A stretch of 64,000 nt of DNA from Burkholderiales bacterium. Lineage in GTDB: Bacteria > Pseudomonadota > Gammaproteobacteria > Burkholderiales > Burkholderiaceae_C. The translations under genes were made by a program, and so were the position numbers. The DNA is taken from assembly GCA_030604135.1 (NCBI GenBank), contig JAUVWL010000002.1, forward strand, positions 62,001 through 126,000, read 5' to 3'. The notes under the pieces are model-generated. The model saw only the letters and a list, made by a program, of their open reading frames with translations, had not been told where the DNA came from and searched no databases. This document shows positions 46,606-58,200 of the stretch, piece by piece. Position 1 is the first letter of the stretch, and every line of letters starts with the position of its first letter.

Positions 46606-48078
46606 TCAGTTGCCCGCAGCCAACCGGACCCTTGATGCCGGTCTCCCCATGTCCCGCAGTTCAGCCGACTGCGTGAATGCAGGCACCATCACCCTGAAGA
46701 CGCTGCCACGGGTGGCCACCGAGTTGAGGGCCAGTTGGTAGCCCATCAGGGTGGCCAGCTTGGAGACGATGGTCAGGCCCAGTCCCAGGCTGTCTTCGGT
46801 ACCCTGGTGCTGAGACACCCGGAAAAACTCCTGAAAAATGGCTTGCTGGTGTTCCCGGGCAATGCCCACACCGGTGTCCCAGACCTCGAACACCACCATG
46901 TCACGGCGCACGCGAAGCGCCAGCAGCACACCGCCCTCTTGCGTGTGTTTGAGGGCATTGGAGACCAGGTTGCCGAGGATGCGCCGCAGGACCACCGGAT
47001 CGGCCCAGATCGAGACATCCGGAGACCGCGTGCGCAGACGCAGGGACTTGCCTGCTGCCACCGGTTCGAACTGAAGTGCCACGTCGGCCAGCAGTTCACG
47101 AACCCGGACACTCTGCAGTTTGACCTTGTAGTTGCCGGCGTCGATCCTAGTCAGATCGAACAGCGAGTCAAACAGCTCGTTGATGGCCCGTGTCGACTGC
47201 AGAATGCGCGGCGCAATGTCGCGTGCCATCTCGGGTTCGGTGGCCAGCCAGTCTGCATAAAGACTGAGGGCATGGACCGGCTGGCGCAGATCATGGGCAG
47301 CCGATGCGAGAAAGCGGTTCTTGGTGCTCACGGCCCTCAGCGAAGCACGGGTTTGCAGGGTCAGGGAATCGATGAGTTCCTGATTGGAGAACTGCAACTC
47401 CAGGTTGGAATGCTGGGTGGCCTGCAGGCGCCGCCCGCCCACCAGCAGCAACCACCAGTAGATCATCAGCAGCGCCAACAGGATGGCAGAAGTCTCCAGC
47501 ATCCGCTGGTCCAGGCCGTGCAAGGCGATCTGAACCACGATACCGCCGGTCACGGTGAGCAGCATTGCCGCATTGCACGCGCGAAACAAAGGAAACCACG
47601 CGCTGAGGGTGATGATGGAAATCAGTCCCTGGGCCAATGCGACCAGCGCACAGACAAACTGGACGTAAATGCCGGCCTGCAGGAAAGACAAGCCCACCGG
47701 TACACCCCAGAGCCCAGCGGCCAGCACCCAGGACCAGCTGTAACGACGGATGAAATCCTGTCGGGTGGTGCCGCCCACGCTGTCATAGCGCATGCGGTAG
47801 ATGCCGATGACCCGATACCGGTGCAACAGCATGAACACCATCAAACCGGACCAGGCCAGCAGAAGGTAGAGAGGAACCTCGCCAGCCAGCAGGAAAATCA
47901 GCGCTGGCAAGGCCATGCACGATGCCAGCAACGACGTCATGGCGCCGTCCATGACCACGCCGATGAGTTGGGCGTTCACCCATTGCTCGCGCACCTCCGG
48001 CGAGGCGGGGATGTGCTGGTGGGTCGCAGGCTGGGTATCGACGAGCATCGGGCGCGGCAAAAGGGCAGATTTGGTCAT
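46606..48078 (-). CDS. Sensor histidine kinase with multi-helix membrane domain
   Basis: This 490-residue kinase has about six membrane helices in residues 40-210, a coiled coil, and HisKA with His262 in SAAHDLRQPVHALSLYADWL. The ATPase domain has NLVSNALKHT, DTGVGIA and GLGLTIVSKL. The HDLRQPVHALSLY box is common in betaproteobacterial kinases paired with LuxR-type regulators. It converges on such a regulator at 45979-46572, a 33-base gap, so the two probably form a pair. I chose ATG 48078 since longer forms run into the tRNA-Ser region. Confidence 0.92.
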   Translation of the reverse strand: MTKSALLPRPMLVDTQPATHQHIPASPEVREQWVNAQLIGVVMDGAMTSLLASCMALPALIFLLAGEVPLYLLLAWSGLMVFMLLHRYRVIGIYRMRYDSVGGTTRQDFIRRYSWSWVLAAGLWGVPVGLSFLQAGIYVQFVCALVALAQGLISIITLSAWFPLFRACNAAMLLTVTGGIVVQIALHGLDQRMLETSAILLALLMIYWWLLLVGGRRLQATQHSNLELQFSNQELIDSLTLQTRASLRAVSTKNRFLASAAHDLRQPVHALSLYADWLATEPEMARDIAPRILQSTRAINELFDSLFDLTRIDAGNYKVKLQSVRVRELLADVALQFEPVAAGKSLRLRTRSPDVSIWADPVVLRRILGNLVSNALKHTQEGGVLLALRVRRDMVVFEVWDTGVGIAREHQQAIFQEFFRVSQHQGTEDSLGLGLTIVSKLATLMGYQLALNSVATRGSVFRVMVPAFTQSAELRDMGRPASRVRLAAGN

Positions 48079-48129
48079 TGTCGCACCGCGAACGCTGGCC
48101 GGCGTCGCCAGAGCCCCACACCGGGAAAC

Positions 48130-48138
48130 TGCTAGAAT
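48130..48138 (+). promoter_or_regulatory. Extended -10 promoter element of tRNA-Ser
   Basis: TGCTAGAAT is identical to the element before tRNA-Thr and lies 16 bases before the tRNA. No clear -35 is visible. Confidence 0.5.
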
Positions 48139-48153
48139 GCAGGGCTTGACCGC

Positions 48154-48245
48154 GGAGAGGTGGCAGAGTGGTCGAATGCACCGGATTCGAAATCCGGCAT
48201 ACAGGATCTCCTGTATCGAGGGTTCGAATCCCTCCTTCTCCGCCA
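48154..48245 (+). tRNA. tRNA-Ser (anticodon CGA), CCA encoded
   Basis: The 92-base class II tRNA has acceptor GGAGAGG with CTTCTCC, anticodon stem CCGGA/TCCGG around TTCGAAA with CGA at 48188-48190, and a long variable arm (ATACAGGATCTCCTGTAT). GGTTCGAATCC is the T arm, and the 3' GCCA is encoded. It reads UCG codons. It lies back to back with serS, which charges it. Confidence 0.97.
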
Positions 48246-48252
48246 CAAACAC

Positions 48253-48278
48253 AAAAGCCCGGCTCTGCCGGGCTTTTT
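48253..48278. terminator. Bidirectional terminator between tRNA-Ser and serS
   Basis: GCCCGGC and GCCGGGC form a seven-pair stem with a TCT loop, preceded by four A and followed by five T residues. It ends the tRNA-Ser transcript on the plus strand and the serS transcript on the minus strand, whose stop is 20 bases away. Confidence 0.92.
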
Positions 48279-48297
48279 CATGGCCGCTCGGCGGCGT

Positions 48298-50599
<2,302 letters not shown>

Positions 50600-50708
50600 G
50601 AAGAACTGCCCTCACGGTCAGACACGCCAGACCAGCACACCGCCGAACCGGACTGGCCGGAACACAAAGGCTGCCTGACGGAGGTTGCAACGAAACGACG
50701 CGGCGAAG

Positions 50709-51158
50709 TCAATTCAACACCCCGATCAACTGGACTTCAAAGCGCACCGGCTGCCCGGCCAGCGGGTGGTTGAAGTCGAAAAGTACCGCCCCGTCCTCGT
50801 TGACGTCTCGCACGGCCCCGGCGTAGCTGCCCAGCCCATCGGGCGTCGGGAACTGGACCACATCGCCCACCGCGTAACGCTCGTTCGGGTCGCCGAGTTC
50901 ACTCAGCAGCTTGCGTGCGACCCATTGAACCATCTCTGGCCGGTGTTCACCAAAGGCCTCACCTTCGGACAGTTCAATCGTGGTGCGCGTGCCTTCTTCC
51001 AGGCCGATCAGCTTGTGCTCAATGGCCGGCGACAGCTGGCCGCCCCCCATGCTCAGGGTGGCTGGCTGCCCGTCAAAGGTGTCGATGAACACCCGTCCAT
51101 TGGCGCCAGAAAGGCGGTAGTGCAACGTGAGAAAGGAGCCTTGCTGGACCTGTGACAT
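50709..51158 (-). CDS. fkpB: FKBP-type peptidyl-prolyl isomerase, SlpA/FkpB type
   Basis: This 149-residue cytoplasmic FKBP has the FKBP fold split by an IF (insert-in-flap) chaperone segment, as in SlyD and SlpA. The core blocks are [42 protein letters not shown] and [19 protein letters not shown]. It lacks the metal-binding histidine-rich tail of SlyD, which supports SlpA/FkpB. It precedes ispH and diverges from radC. Confidence 0.93.
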   Translation of the reverse strand: MSQVQQGSFLTLHYRLSGANGRVFIDTFDGQPATLSMGGGQLSPAIEHKLIGLEEGTRTTIELSEGEAFGEHRPEMVQWVARKLLSELGDPNERYAVGDVVQFPTPDGLGSYAGAVRDVNEDGAVLFDFNHPLAGQPVRFEVQLIGVLN

Positions 51159-51277
51159 GGACGAATGGGGGATGGTTATGGGGGCTCGCACCGAAACACA
51201 CCCCGCAGTCTGGGGATACGGCATTCCGGAGCACATGTGCCTATTGTAAAAAGCTGGGCGTACAGGGAGAAAACACC

Positions 51278-51973
51278 ATGCTTGGAAAAAGCGGGACATC
51301 GGGCCTGCAAGGCCTGCCAGCCGACGCAAGGCCGCGCGAGAAGCTGCTGACGCGAGGGCCATCGGCCCTGGGCGATGCCGAACTGCTGGCCCTGCTGCTG
51401 CGCACCGGCCTGCCAGGCAAGCATGTGCTTCAACTGGGGCAGGAGCTGCTCGATCGGTTTGACGGGCTCGCGGGCCTGCTGCACACGGATGCACAGGCGC
51501 TGCGGCAGGTCAAGGGGCTGGGGCCAGCCAAGCGGGCCGAGCTGGTGGCAGTGGCGGAACTGGCCCGCCGCGCACTGGCACAGGAACTGAAATCCCGGCC
51601 CCTGTTCGACAGCCCGCAAGCTGTGCGCAACTACCTGCAACTGCAGCTCGGCGCCCGCCCTCACGAGGTGTTTGCCGTGCTGTACCTGGACAGCCAGAAC
51701 CGCCTGATCGCTCTGGAAGAGCTGTTTCGGGGCACGCTGACCCAGACCAGCGTCTACCCCAGGGAGGTGGTGCTGCGCGCCCTGCACCACCACGCAGCCG
51801 CGGTGGTGCTGACCCACAACCACCCCAGCGGGGTGGCCGAACCGTCACGCGCTGACGAATCGCTGACCCAGTCGCTCAAAGCTGCCCTGTCACTCGTCGA
51901 CGTGCGTGTGCTGGATCACTTCATCGTCACCCGGAGTCAGGCGGTGTCCATGGCTGAGATGGGACTGGTATGA
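51278..51973 (+). CDS. radC: RadC-family JAB/MPN domain protein
   Basis: This 231-residue protein has an N-terminal helix-hairpin-helix part ([22 protein letters not shown]) and a C-terminal JAMM metal motif [15 protein letters not shown]. Family members were linked to DNA repair, but no enzyme activity is firmly shown. The start has GGGAGA at a suitable distance. It diverges from fkpB and is followed by an Smr protein. Confidence 0.92.
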   Translation: MLGKSGTSGLQGLPADARPREKLLTRGPSALGDAELLALLLRTGLPGKHVLQLGQELLDRFDGLAGLLHTDAQALRQVKGLGPAKRAELVAVAELARRALAQELKSRPLFDSPQAVRNYLQLQLGARPHEVFAVLYLDSQNRLIALEELFRGTLTQTSVYPREVVLRALHHHAAAVVLTHNHPSGVAEPSRADESLTQSLKAALSLVDVRVLDHFIVTRSQAVSMAEMGLV

Positions 51974-52027
51974 GGGTCATCCACATGCCTTGACCTGCAG
52001 GGCAGGGTGCTGACCGACAATGCGACC

Positions 52028-52687
52028 ATGAAGGTGCATTCCCTGGTCGATCTCAAGCAGTTGCGCCTCGTCATGAGAGAGCGTGCTGCCGCTGCCCTGG
52101 CGCGCGAGCAGGCCGAGCGCGAGCGCCAGGAGCATGAAGCACGGGAGCGGCGCCTGTTCGAGCTGGCCGTGGGACCGGTTCGCCCCCTGCGCGACCCGGG
52201 GCGGGTGGCCAGTCCCCCCCCGGATGTGCAGCCTCAGCCCTTGCAGCGACAGCGTGACGAGGCAGCGGTGATGCGCGAGGCCCTGTCGGACGAGTTTGAT
52301 GTCGAGACCCTGCTGCACACCGACGATCGACTGAGCTTTCTGCGGCCTGGCCTGGGGCCGGACGTGCTGGTGAGGCTTCGGGCCGGGCGCTGGAGCATCC
52401 AGCGGCAGATCGACCTGCACGGCCTGCGCACCGACGAAGCACGGGAGGCGCTGGGGCGCTTTCTGCGCGAATGCCACCAGCAAGGCCTGCGCTGCGTGCG
52501 TGTGGTGCACGGCAAAGGCCTGGGGTCCCCCGGGCGCACCCCGGTGCTCAAGGACCGTGTGCCGCGCTGGCTGGTGCAGAAAAGCGAGGTGCTGGCTTTT
52601 GCCCAGGCACGCCCGGCCGAAGGTGGCGCAGGCGCACTGGTGGTGCTGCTCAGGCAGGCTCAGGGCGTCTCGCGCGAGCCTGCCTGA
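52028..52687 (+). CDS. Smr-domain protein
   Basis: This 219-residue protein has an N-terminal coiled-coil, highly charged part and a C-terminal Smr domain with IDLHGLRTDEAREAL and VRVVHGKGLGSPGRTPVLK. Smr domains bind or nick nucleic acids, and related SmrA/SmrB proteins act on DNA junctions or colliding ribosomes. I chose ATG 52028; a GTG 21 bases upstream is an alternative. The 3' end overlaps the convergent transporter gene by 28 bases. Confidence 0.91.
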   Translation: MKVHSLVDLKQLRLVMRERAAAALAREQAERERQEHEARERRLFELAVGPVRPLRDPGRVASPPPDVQPQPLQRQRDEAAVMREALSDEFDVETLLHTDDRLSFLRPGLGPDVLVRLRAGRWSIQRQIDLHGLRTDEAREALGRFLRECHQQGLRCVRVVHGKGLGSPGRTPVLKDRVPRWLVQKSEVLAFAQARPAEGGAGALVVLLRQAQGVSREPA

Positions 52688-53313
52688 GCAGCCGGACGGC
52701 GCTGGGCCAGTAACCGCCGGATCACGATGCGGAACGGCAACAGGGCCAGCAAGGCCAGGCCCAGCTTCACCAGCCAGTCGGCACTGGCCATGGACACCCA
52801 CAGCGGCGCGTCGGGCCCCATGCCCAGCAGGGGCAGGATCTCGTTGGCCCAGCCCACGTCATTGCCCGGTTCGATCCAGACCAGGGCTGCCGCGAACGCG
52901 ATGGAGAAGAACAGCAGGGTATCGATGGTGGAACCCACCACGGTCGAAGCCAGGGGCGCGCGCCACCAGGCGCCCTGGCGCAGGCGGTCGAACAGGAACA
53001 CGTCCAGCATCTGGGCCACCAGGAAGGCCACACCCGAGGCCAACGCGATGCGCAGCGTCACCAGCGGACCGAACTCGCCCACGATCTGGCTGCCGACCAG
53101 CGAACAGAGGATGCCGACCGTGAAACCGGCCAGCACCACCTTGCGGGCGGCCCGCGGCCCGTGCAGGAAATTGACCAGATCGGTGACCAGAAAGGCCAGC
53201 GGGTAGGTGAAAGCGCCCCAGGTCAGCCACTGGCCGAACAGGAACTGCACCAGAATGTTGGACGCCAGCACGATGGCCGCCATGGCCAGGATGCCGGGAA
53301 GCAGGTAGGTCAT
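52660..53313 (-). CDS. yhhQ: Queuosine precursor transporter, YhhQ family
   Basis: This 217-residue inner-membrane protein has six helices. GAFTYPLAFLVTDLVNFLHGPRAARKV is the YhhQ/VUT signature, and FFSIAFAAALVWIEPGND continues it. It imports preQ0 or preQ1 for tRNA queuosine. No preQ1 riboswitch is visible upstream. Its last codons overlap the Smr gene in convergent orientation. Confidence 0.93.
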   Translation of the reverse strand: MTYLLPGILAMAAIVLASNILVQFLFGQWLTWGAFTYPLAFLVTDLVNFLHGPRAARKVVLAGFTVGILCSLVGSQIVGEFGPLVTLRIALASGVAFLVAQMLDVFLFDRLRQGAWWRAPLASTVVGSTIDTLLFFSIAFAAALVWIEPGNDVGWANEILPLLGMGPDAPLWVSMASADWLVKLGLALLALLPFRIVIRRLLAQRRPAAQAGSRETP

Positions 53314-53410
53314 GATGAAAAGCGGGAGAAACCGGACCGGCCACGCGGCGCGGATGGCGGATTATCCGCGAGCCGGGCGCCGACGGGTTCACGCAGCGAC
53401 CCGGCGCCGC

Positions 53411-53818
53411 TCAGGGCGTGTTGCGCATCCAGTCGGCGGTCTGGAAGAAACTGGCCGCCAGCCGGCGGCGCAACTCGGGGTCCACACCCACGTCGCCCAT
53501 GGCCTGGTCCATGCAGGCCAGCCACTGGTCTCGCTCCAGAATGCCAATGGCAAACGGCATGTGACGCATGCGCAGCCGCGGATGCCCGAAGCGTTCGGTG
53601 TAGTGTTGCGGCCCTCCCAACCAGCCGCAGAGGAACCAGTGCAGTTTCTGGCGCGCGTCGTCCAGCGTGGTGCCATGGGCCTGGCGCAGTTCCCGGTAGG
53701 CCGGCTCCAGATCCATCAGGTCGTAAAAACGGTCCACCAGGAGGCGCACCGATGCCTCACCACCGATCCATTCAAAAGGGGTGGCCGGCGCTGCCGGCTC
53801 TGTATTCGCGACACTCAC
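53411..53818 (-). CDS. Group II truncated haemoglobin
   Basis: This 135-residue globin has FYDLMDLEPAYRELRQAHG and the haem-binding block FGHPRLRMRHMPF, where the proximal histidine is the one after RMR. LHWFLCGWLGGPQ is the G-helix region of group II. Such proteins bind oxygen or nitric oxide. I used GTG at 53818, which overlaps the stop of the upstream permease as GTGA, so it is likely coupled; a longer start lies inside the permease. Confidence 0.88.
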   Translation of the reverse strand: MSVANTEPAAPATPFEWIGGEASVRLLVDRFYDLMDLEPAYRELRQAHGTTLDDARQKLHWFLCGWLGGPQHYTERFGHPRLRMRHMPFAIGILERDQWLACMDQAMGDVGVDPELRRRLAASFFQTADWMRNTP

Positions 53819-56346
53819 GATGCGGCCCGCCTCAACGTTTCCACCACAGGGGTGCGCAACACGCCGCGCAGCCCCCACCAGCCGGCGGCCAGCGCCAGCA
53901 CGGCACCGGCCAGCGCGCCCGCCAGCGGCACCATCGGTGAGGCGGTCCAGGCGAACTCGAACGCGTACCGGGCCAGCGCCCAGCCCACAACCACCGCCAC
54001 CACAGAGGCCAGAACCCCCGCCAGCAAGCCGACGCCCAGCAATTCGATGCGCTGGACCTGCCGCAGCAGGCCGGAGCTGGCGCCGACGGCCCGCAACACG
54101 GCAAACTCTCGCTCCCGTTCGCCCCGGGTGGCCGTGATTGCGGCCAGCAGCACCACCAGCCCGGCGGCCAGGGTGAAGGCGAACAGGAACTCGACCGCGC
54201 GGATCACCTGCCCCAGTACACGCTGCACCTGGGCGATGGTCTGGCTCATGTCGACGTTGGTGATGTTGGGAAACTGCCGCACCAGCGCGTTGTCGAAGGC
54301 GGATCCGGCCGGGGGGGCGCGGAAGGCGCTGATGAAGGTCAGGGGCACCTCATCCATCTGCGCGCGCGGAAAGATGACGAAGAAGTTCACCCGCATCGAC
54401 CCCCAGTCCACCTTGCGCAGGCTGGTGATGCGCCCCTCGGTCACGATGCCGGCGATATCGAAGCCCAGCCGGTCTCCGATCTTCAGACCCAGCTCCTGGG
54501 CCAGACCCTCCTCCACACTCAGGGCATCGGCCTCGTCCTCGGTCCAGCGGCCGGCCGAGACCGGGTTGTGCGGCGGCAGGGTGGCACTGTGCGAGAGATT
54601 GAATTCACGCTCGACCAGGCGCTGGGCGCGGTCCGTGGCAAAGCTGTCGGGGTCGACGGTCTGCCCGTTGATGGTGACCAGGCGCCCGCGGATCATCGGG
54701 TACCAGTCGAACTCGCTCACGCCGCCCTCCTTCAGCGCAGCCCGGAACGCCTGGCCCTGATCGGGCTGGATGTTGATCACGAAGCGGTCGGGCGCGTCGG
54801 GAGGCGTGGCGTTGCGCCAGCTGGCAATCAGGTCGGTGCGCAACAAGACCAGCAGCACCAGCGCCAGCAGGCCCACCGAAAGCGCGCTGATCTGCACCAC
54901 GGCATACACCGGGCGGGCCGACAGCTGGCGGGTGGCCATGATGAGGGCGCGGGGCGCGGTGTTTTCGTTGACGCTGGCGCGCAGCAGGCGCACCGCCAGG
55001 TAGCTGACCACGGCAAACAGCACCACGGCCACGGTGAAGCCGCCCACCGCGATACCACCCAGGAGCAGGTCGCGGCTGGCCATCATGAGCAGGCCGGCAA
55101 AGCCGACCATGCCCAGCAGCAGCACCGCCAGACTGGCGGGCTTGAGCTGGCCCACGTCGCGGCGGATCACCCGCAGCGGCGGCACCCGCGAGAGCTGCAG
55201 CACCGGTGGCAGACCGAAGGCGATCATGAGGGTCAGGCCCATGCCCAGGCCGAGCCCGACCGGCCCCAGGCCCGGCGCCGGCAGACCGGCATCAACCAGG
55301 CCGGCCAGCAGCACCACGAACACATGGTGGACCGCATAACCGAGCACCAGCCCGAGCGCGCTGGCCATCAGGCCCACCAGAATGAACTCCAGCGTGTAGG
55401 CCCGCGCCATCGTGCCCTGGGACAGGCCCAGCACCCGCAGCATGGCGCAGTCGTCCAGGTGGCGCTGGGCAAAGCCGCGCGAGGCGATGGCCACGGCCAC
55501 CGCACACAACAGCGCCGCCAGCAGGGCCACCAGGTTGAGGAATTTCTCGGCCCGCTCCAGGGTTTGCTGCATCTCTGGCCGACCCCCTTCCAGCGACTCG
55601 AGCCGGATGCCGCGCACCTCGGGCCGGTCGATCTCGGCTTGGGCCCAGCGCACGAAGCGGGCCACCGCTGCGTCGTCGCCGGCGACCGCCAGGCGGTAAC
55701 TCAGGCGGCTGGCCGGCTGCACCAGACCGGTGGCCGGCAGGTCATCGGCGTGGATCATCACCCGGGGCGCAAAGCTCATGAAGCCGGCACCGCGATCGGG
55801 TTCGACCACGATGACCTTGTCCAGCACGAACGCGCTGTCGCCCAGCCACAGGGTCTGCCCGATTTCCAGCTCCAGCACGCCCAGCAGTGCCGGGTCCACC
55901 CAGGCGCGGCCCCGGGGCGGCACCTCGGCCACCGGCTGGTCGGGGCCACCGGGCCGGTCGGCCAAGCGCAAAGCACCCCGCAGGGGGTAGCCTTCGCCCA
56001 CCGCCTTCAGCGCCACCAGGCGGGCGGCGCCGCCCAGTTCGTCGGGAGCGCGGCCCATGGTCGGAAAGCTCAGGGTCTGGGCCACCTGCAGGCCCAGTTC
56101 GCGGGCCTGCGCTTCGAAGGCTGGTGGCGCCGGCTGGTCGCTGCTGATCACCGCGTCGCCACCGATCAGTGCCCGGGCATCCCTTTGCAGTCCGTTTTGC
56201 AGGCGGTCGGCGAAGAAGCCCACCGCGGTCAGGGCGGCGACCGCCAGCGTGACCGCAATCAGCAGCAGGCGCAACTCGCCCGCACGCCAGTCGCGCCAGA
56301 GCGTGCGCCAGCCGAGGGACCAGAAAGAGACGGGAACAGAGACCAT
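53815..56346 (-). CDS. ABC transporter permease, FtsX-family (YbbP type)
   Basis: This 843-residue membrane protein has the ten-helix YbbP layout: an N-terminal helix, a large periplasmic domain, two FtsX core domains (about residues 260-400 and 720-835), and a central membrane segment (about 410-510). It would work with an ATPase partner, often YbbA, but no ATPase gene is adjacent. The roles proposed for this family are in lipoprotein or lipid handling. Its stop is coupled to the globin start. upp lies 163 bases upstream on the same strand. Confidence 0.9.
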   Translation of the reverse strand: MVSVPVSFWSLGWRTLWRDWRAGELRLLLIAVTLAVAALTAVGFFADRLQNGLQRDARALIGGDAVISSDQPAPPAFEAQARELGLQVAQTLSFPTMGRAPDELGGAARLVALKAVGEGYPLRGALRLADRPGGPDQPVAEVPPRGRAWVDPALLGVLELEIGQTLWLGDSAFVLDKVIVVEPDRGAGFMSFAPRVMIHADDLPATGLVQPASRLSYRLAVAGDDAAVARFVRWAQAEIDRPEVRGIRLESLEGGRPEMQQTLERAEKFLNLVALLAALLCAVAVAIASRGFAQRHLDDCAMLRVLGLSQGTMARAYTLEFILVGLMASALGLVLGYAVHHVFVVLLAGLVDAGLPAPGLGPVGLGLGMGLTLMIAFGLPPVLQLSRVPPLRVIRRDVGQLKPASLAVLLLGMVGFAGLLMMASRDLLLGGIAVGGFTVAVVLFAVVSYLAVRLLRASVNENTAPRALIMATRQLSARPVYAVVQISALSVGLLALVLLVLLRTDLIASWRNATPPDAPDRFVINIQPDQGQAFRAALKEGGVSEFDWYPMIRGRLVTINGQTVDPDSFATDRAQRLVEREFNLSHSATLPPHNPVSAGRWTEDEADALSVEEGLAQELGLKIGDRLGFDIAGIVTEGRITSLRKVDWGSMRVNFFVIFPRAQMDEVPLTFISAFRAPPAGSAFDNALVRQFPNITNVDMSQTIAQVQRVLGQVIRAVEFLFAFTLAAGLVVLLAAITATRGEREREFAVLRAVGASSGLLRQVQRIELLGVGLLAGVLASVVAVVVGWALARYAFEFAWTASPMVPLAGALAGAVLALAAGWWGLRGVLRTPVVETLRRAAS

Positions 56347-56424
56347 GTTCGAACCATACCCGATCCGGGCAAACCCTGTGTTTCAGCCCCGTTTCCGCGT
56401 CCGGGCCAAAGAACCAGAACGCGG

Positions 56425-56505
56425 CGGAACCGGCTTTGCCGGGCCGCTTGCGTTGCCCCTTGAGGAGCGGTACTGGCTACACGCAGTGAGCCAGCGATGG
56501 GCGTG
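56425..56505. repeat. Hairpin-rich intergenic sequence after upp, possible dispersed repeat
   Basis: CTGGCT and AGCCAG at 56472-56493 form a six-pair hairpin with a ten-base loop, and CCGGC/GCCGG a smaller one to the left. It begins a few bases after the upp stop and would fold in the upp mRNA. From memory, closely similar sequences recur between genes in Comamonadaceae, so I suspect a dispersed element, but only one copy is here. Confidence 0.4.
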
Positions 56506-56508
56506 GTC

Positions 56509-57141
56509 TCACTTCGTCCCGAAGATGCGGTCGCCCGCGTCGCCCAGGCCGGGCACGATGTAGCCGTGCTCGTTCAGGCCCCGGTCCACGGCCGGTGTGT
56601 AGACCGGTACGTCCGGGTGCGCGTCGTGGAAGGTCTTGAGCCCCTGCGGGCACGTGACCAGGCAGACAAAACGGATCGAGCGTGGCTGGGTCTGCTTCAG
56701 GCGGTCGACCGCGGCCACGGCCGAGTTGCCGGTGGCCAGCATCGGGTCCAGGACGATCACGTCGCGTTCGTGCATGTCCTGGGGCATCTTGAAGTAGTAC
56801 TCGACCGCCTGCAGGGTCTGGGGATCCCGGTACAGGCCGATGTGGCCGACGCGTGCCCCCGGAATGACCTGCAGCATGCCGTCCAGGAAGCCGTTGCCGG
56901 CGCGCAGGATGGACGCGAGGACGATCTTCTTGCCGTCGATGACCCGGGAGGTCATGGTCTCCAGCGGGGTCTCGATTTCGATCTCCTGCATCGGCATGTC
57001 GCGGGTGATCTCGTAGGCCAGCAGGGCAGACAGCTCATGCACCAGCTCACGAAAGCTCTTGGTGCTGGTGTCCTTGCGGCGCATCAGGGTCAGCTTGTGC
57101 TGGACCAGGGGGTGATCGATGACGTGGACTTCTCGGCTCAT
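56509..57141 (-). CDS. upp: Uracil phosphoribosyltransferase
   Basis: Upp makes UMP from uracil and PRPP in pyrimidine salvage. The 210-residue enzyme has the PRPP loop [17 protein letters not shown] and the uracil-binding end [15 protein letters not shown]. The ATG at 57141 has no strong ribosome-binding site, but the family length fits. It follows fdhD by 20 bases on the same strand. Confidence 0.96.
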   Translation of the reverse strand: MSREVHVIDHPLVQHKLTLMRRKDTSTKSFRELVHELSALLAYEITRDMPMQEIEIETPLETMTSRVIDGKKIVLASILRAGNGFLDGMLQVIPGARVGHIGLYRDPQTLQAVEYYFKMPQDMHERDVIVLDPMLATGNSAVAAVDRLKQTQPRSIRFVCLVTCPQGLKTFHDAHPDVPVYTPAVDRGLNEHGYIVPGLGDAGDRIFGTK

Positions 57142-57161
57142 GGGGGCGATTATTGCCGCAA

Positions 57162-58058
57162 TCAGAGGGCATCCAAGGTATGTGACCGGGCAGCGGGCAC
57201 GGCCGGCATGGCATCCCAATGCAGGCGCTGCGGGTTGGCAAAGCACAAGAAGCGCTTGTGGGTGGCCCTTCCGATGGCGCACAGACCCACCCGGCGCGCC
57301 ACCTCCAGCCCCATTTCAGTGATGCCGCTGCGGGACACCACGACGGGCACGCCCATCTGGGCCGATTTGATGACCATCTCGCTGGTCAGGCGTCCGGTGG
57401 TGTAGAACACCTTGTCCTCGCCCACCATGCTGCCCGGCGCGACGGCATCCTGCAGCCACATCCAGCCGGCAATGGTGTCCACCGCGTTGTGGCGCCCCAC
57501 ATCCTCCACGAACAGCAGCAGCTCGGCCCCACGGAACAGGGCACAGGCATGCACCGATCCAGCCGATTTGTAGGTGCTCTCCTTCAGCCGGATGGCATCC
57601 ACCAGGCCGTACAGCTGGGACTGCCTCAGGCCGGCCTCTGGTGGCAGGCAGACCTTGTCGATCTCGTCCATCAGGCTGCCGAACACGCTGCCCTGCCCGC
57701 AACCGGTGGTCACCACACGGCGGGCTGTACGCTCTTCAATGCGATCGATCCCGTGTCGGGTCTTGACCGAAGCCGCACCCACGTCCCAGTCGACCGTGAT
57801 GGACTCGATTTCGTCCAGACCACCGACCAGGCGCTGGTTGCGCAGGTAGCCCAGCACCAGCCATTCCGGGTGCCCGCCCAAGGTCATCAAGGTGACCAGT
57901 TCGCGCTTGTCGACATAGACCGTCAGGTCTCGCTCGGCCGGAATGGAGACCTGCGACGCACGCCCGAATTCGTCGACCACGTCCACGGTGCGGGTCAGGG
58001 GCGCCCGGGCGCCGGTCAGGTGCGGCAGGCGGACGGCTCGGTCTTCGGATGGGGTCAT
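57162..58058 (-). CDS. fdhD: Formate dehydrogenase accessory sulfurtransferase FdhD
   Basis: FdhD passes sulfur from the cysteine desulfurase IscS to the molybdenum cofactor of formate dehydrogenase, which is required for its activity. The 298-residue protein has [13 protein letters not shown] with the reactive cysteine and [15 protein letters not shown], a cofactor-binding block. Only one cysteine occurs at the position where E. coli has a CxxC pair. It lies just downstream of the formate dehydrogenase genes, which it serves, after a terminator-like hairpin. Confidence 0.95.
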   Translation of the reverse strand: MTPSEDRAVRLPHLTGARAPLTRTVDVVDEFGRASQVSIPAERDLTVYVDKRELVTLMTLGGHPEWLVLGYLRNQRLVGGLDEIESITVDWDVGAASVKTRHGIDRIEERTARRVVTTGCGQGSVFGSLMDEIDKVCLPPEAGLRQSQLYGLVDAIRLKESTYKSAGSVHACALFRGAELLLFVEDVGRHNAVDTIAGWMWLQDAVAPGSMVGEDKVFYTTGRLTSEMVIKSAQMGVPVVVSRSGITEMGLEVARRVGLCAIGRATHKRFLCFANPQRLHWDAMPAVPAARSHTLDAL

Positions 58059-58156
58059 GGCGGACAGGAAGGTGTTCTTGCTGGTTCTCTAAGAGGCCCG
58101 TGACCGCAGTATGCCCTGTCAAAGGGCTCTGCAAGAGCAGCAGGGTCTGCATGCAA

Positions 58157-58180
58157 CAAGGGGCCCGCTAGGGCCCCTTG
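58157..58180 (-). terminator. Strong stem-loop after the formate dehydrogenase operon
   Basis: CAAGGGGCCC and GGGCCCCTTG form a perfect ten-pair stem around a four-base loop, 20 bases after the fdhI stop. The T-run is weak (TTG), so it may end, attenuate or only stabilise the 3' end before fdhD. Confidence 0.7.
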
Positions 58181-58200
58181 GGTGGTCGACGCTGGAGGGC

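Noticed and set aside
53314-53410. preQ1 riboswitch before the queuosine-precursor transporter
   Set aside because: I searched for the short stem with the A-rich tail typical of preQ1 riboswitches and found none.
54568-56463. A 631-codon plus-strand open frame opposite the FtsX-type permease
   Set aside because: The product is Gln/His/Gly-rich repetitive sequence typical of antisense reading, while the minus strand encodes a coherent membrane protein.
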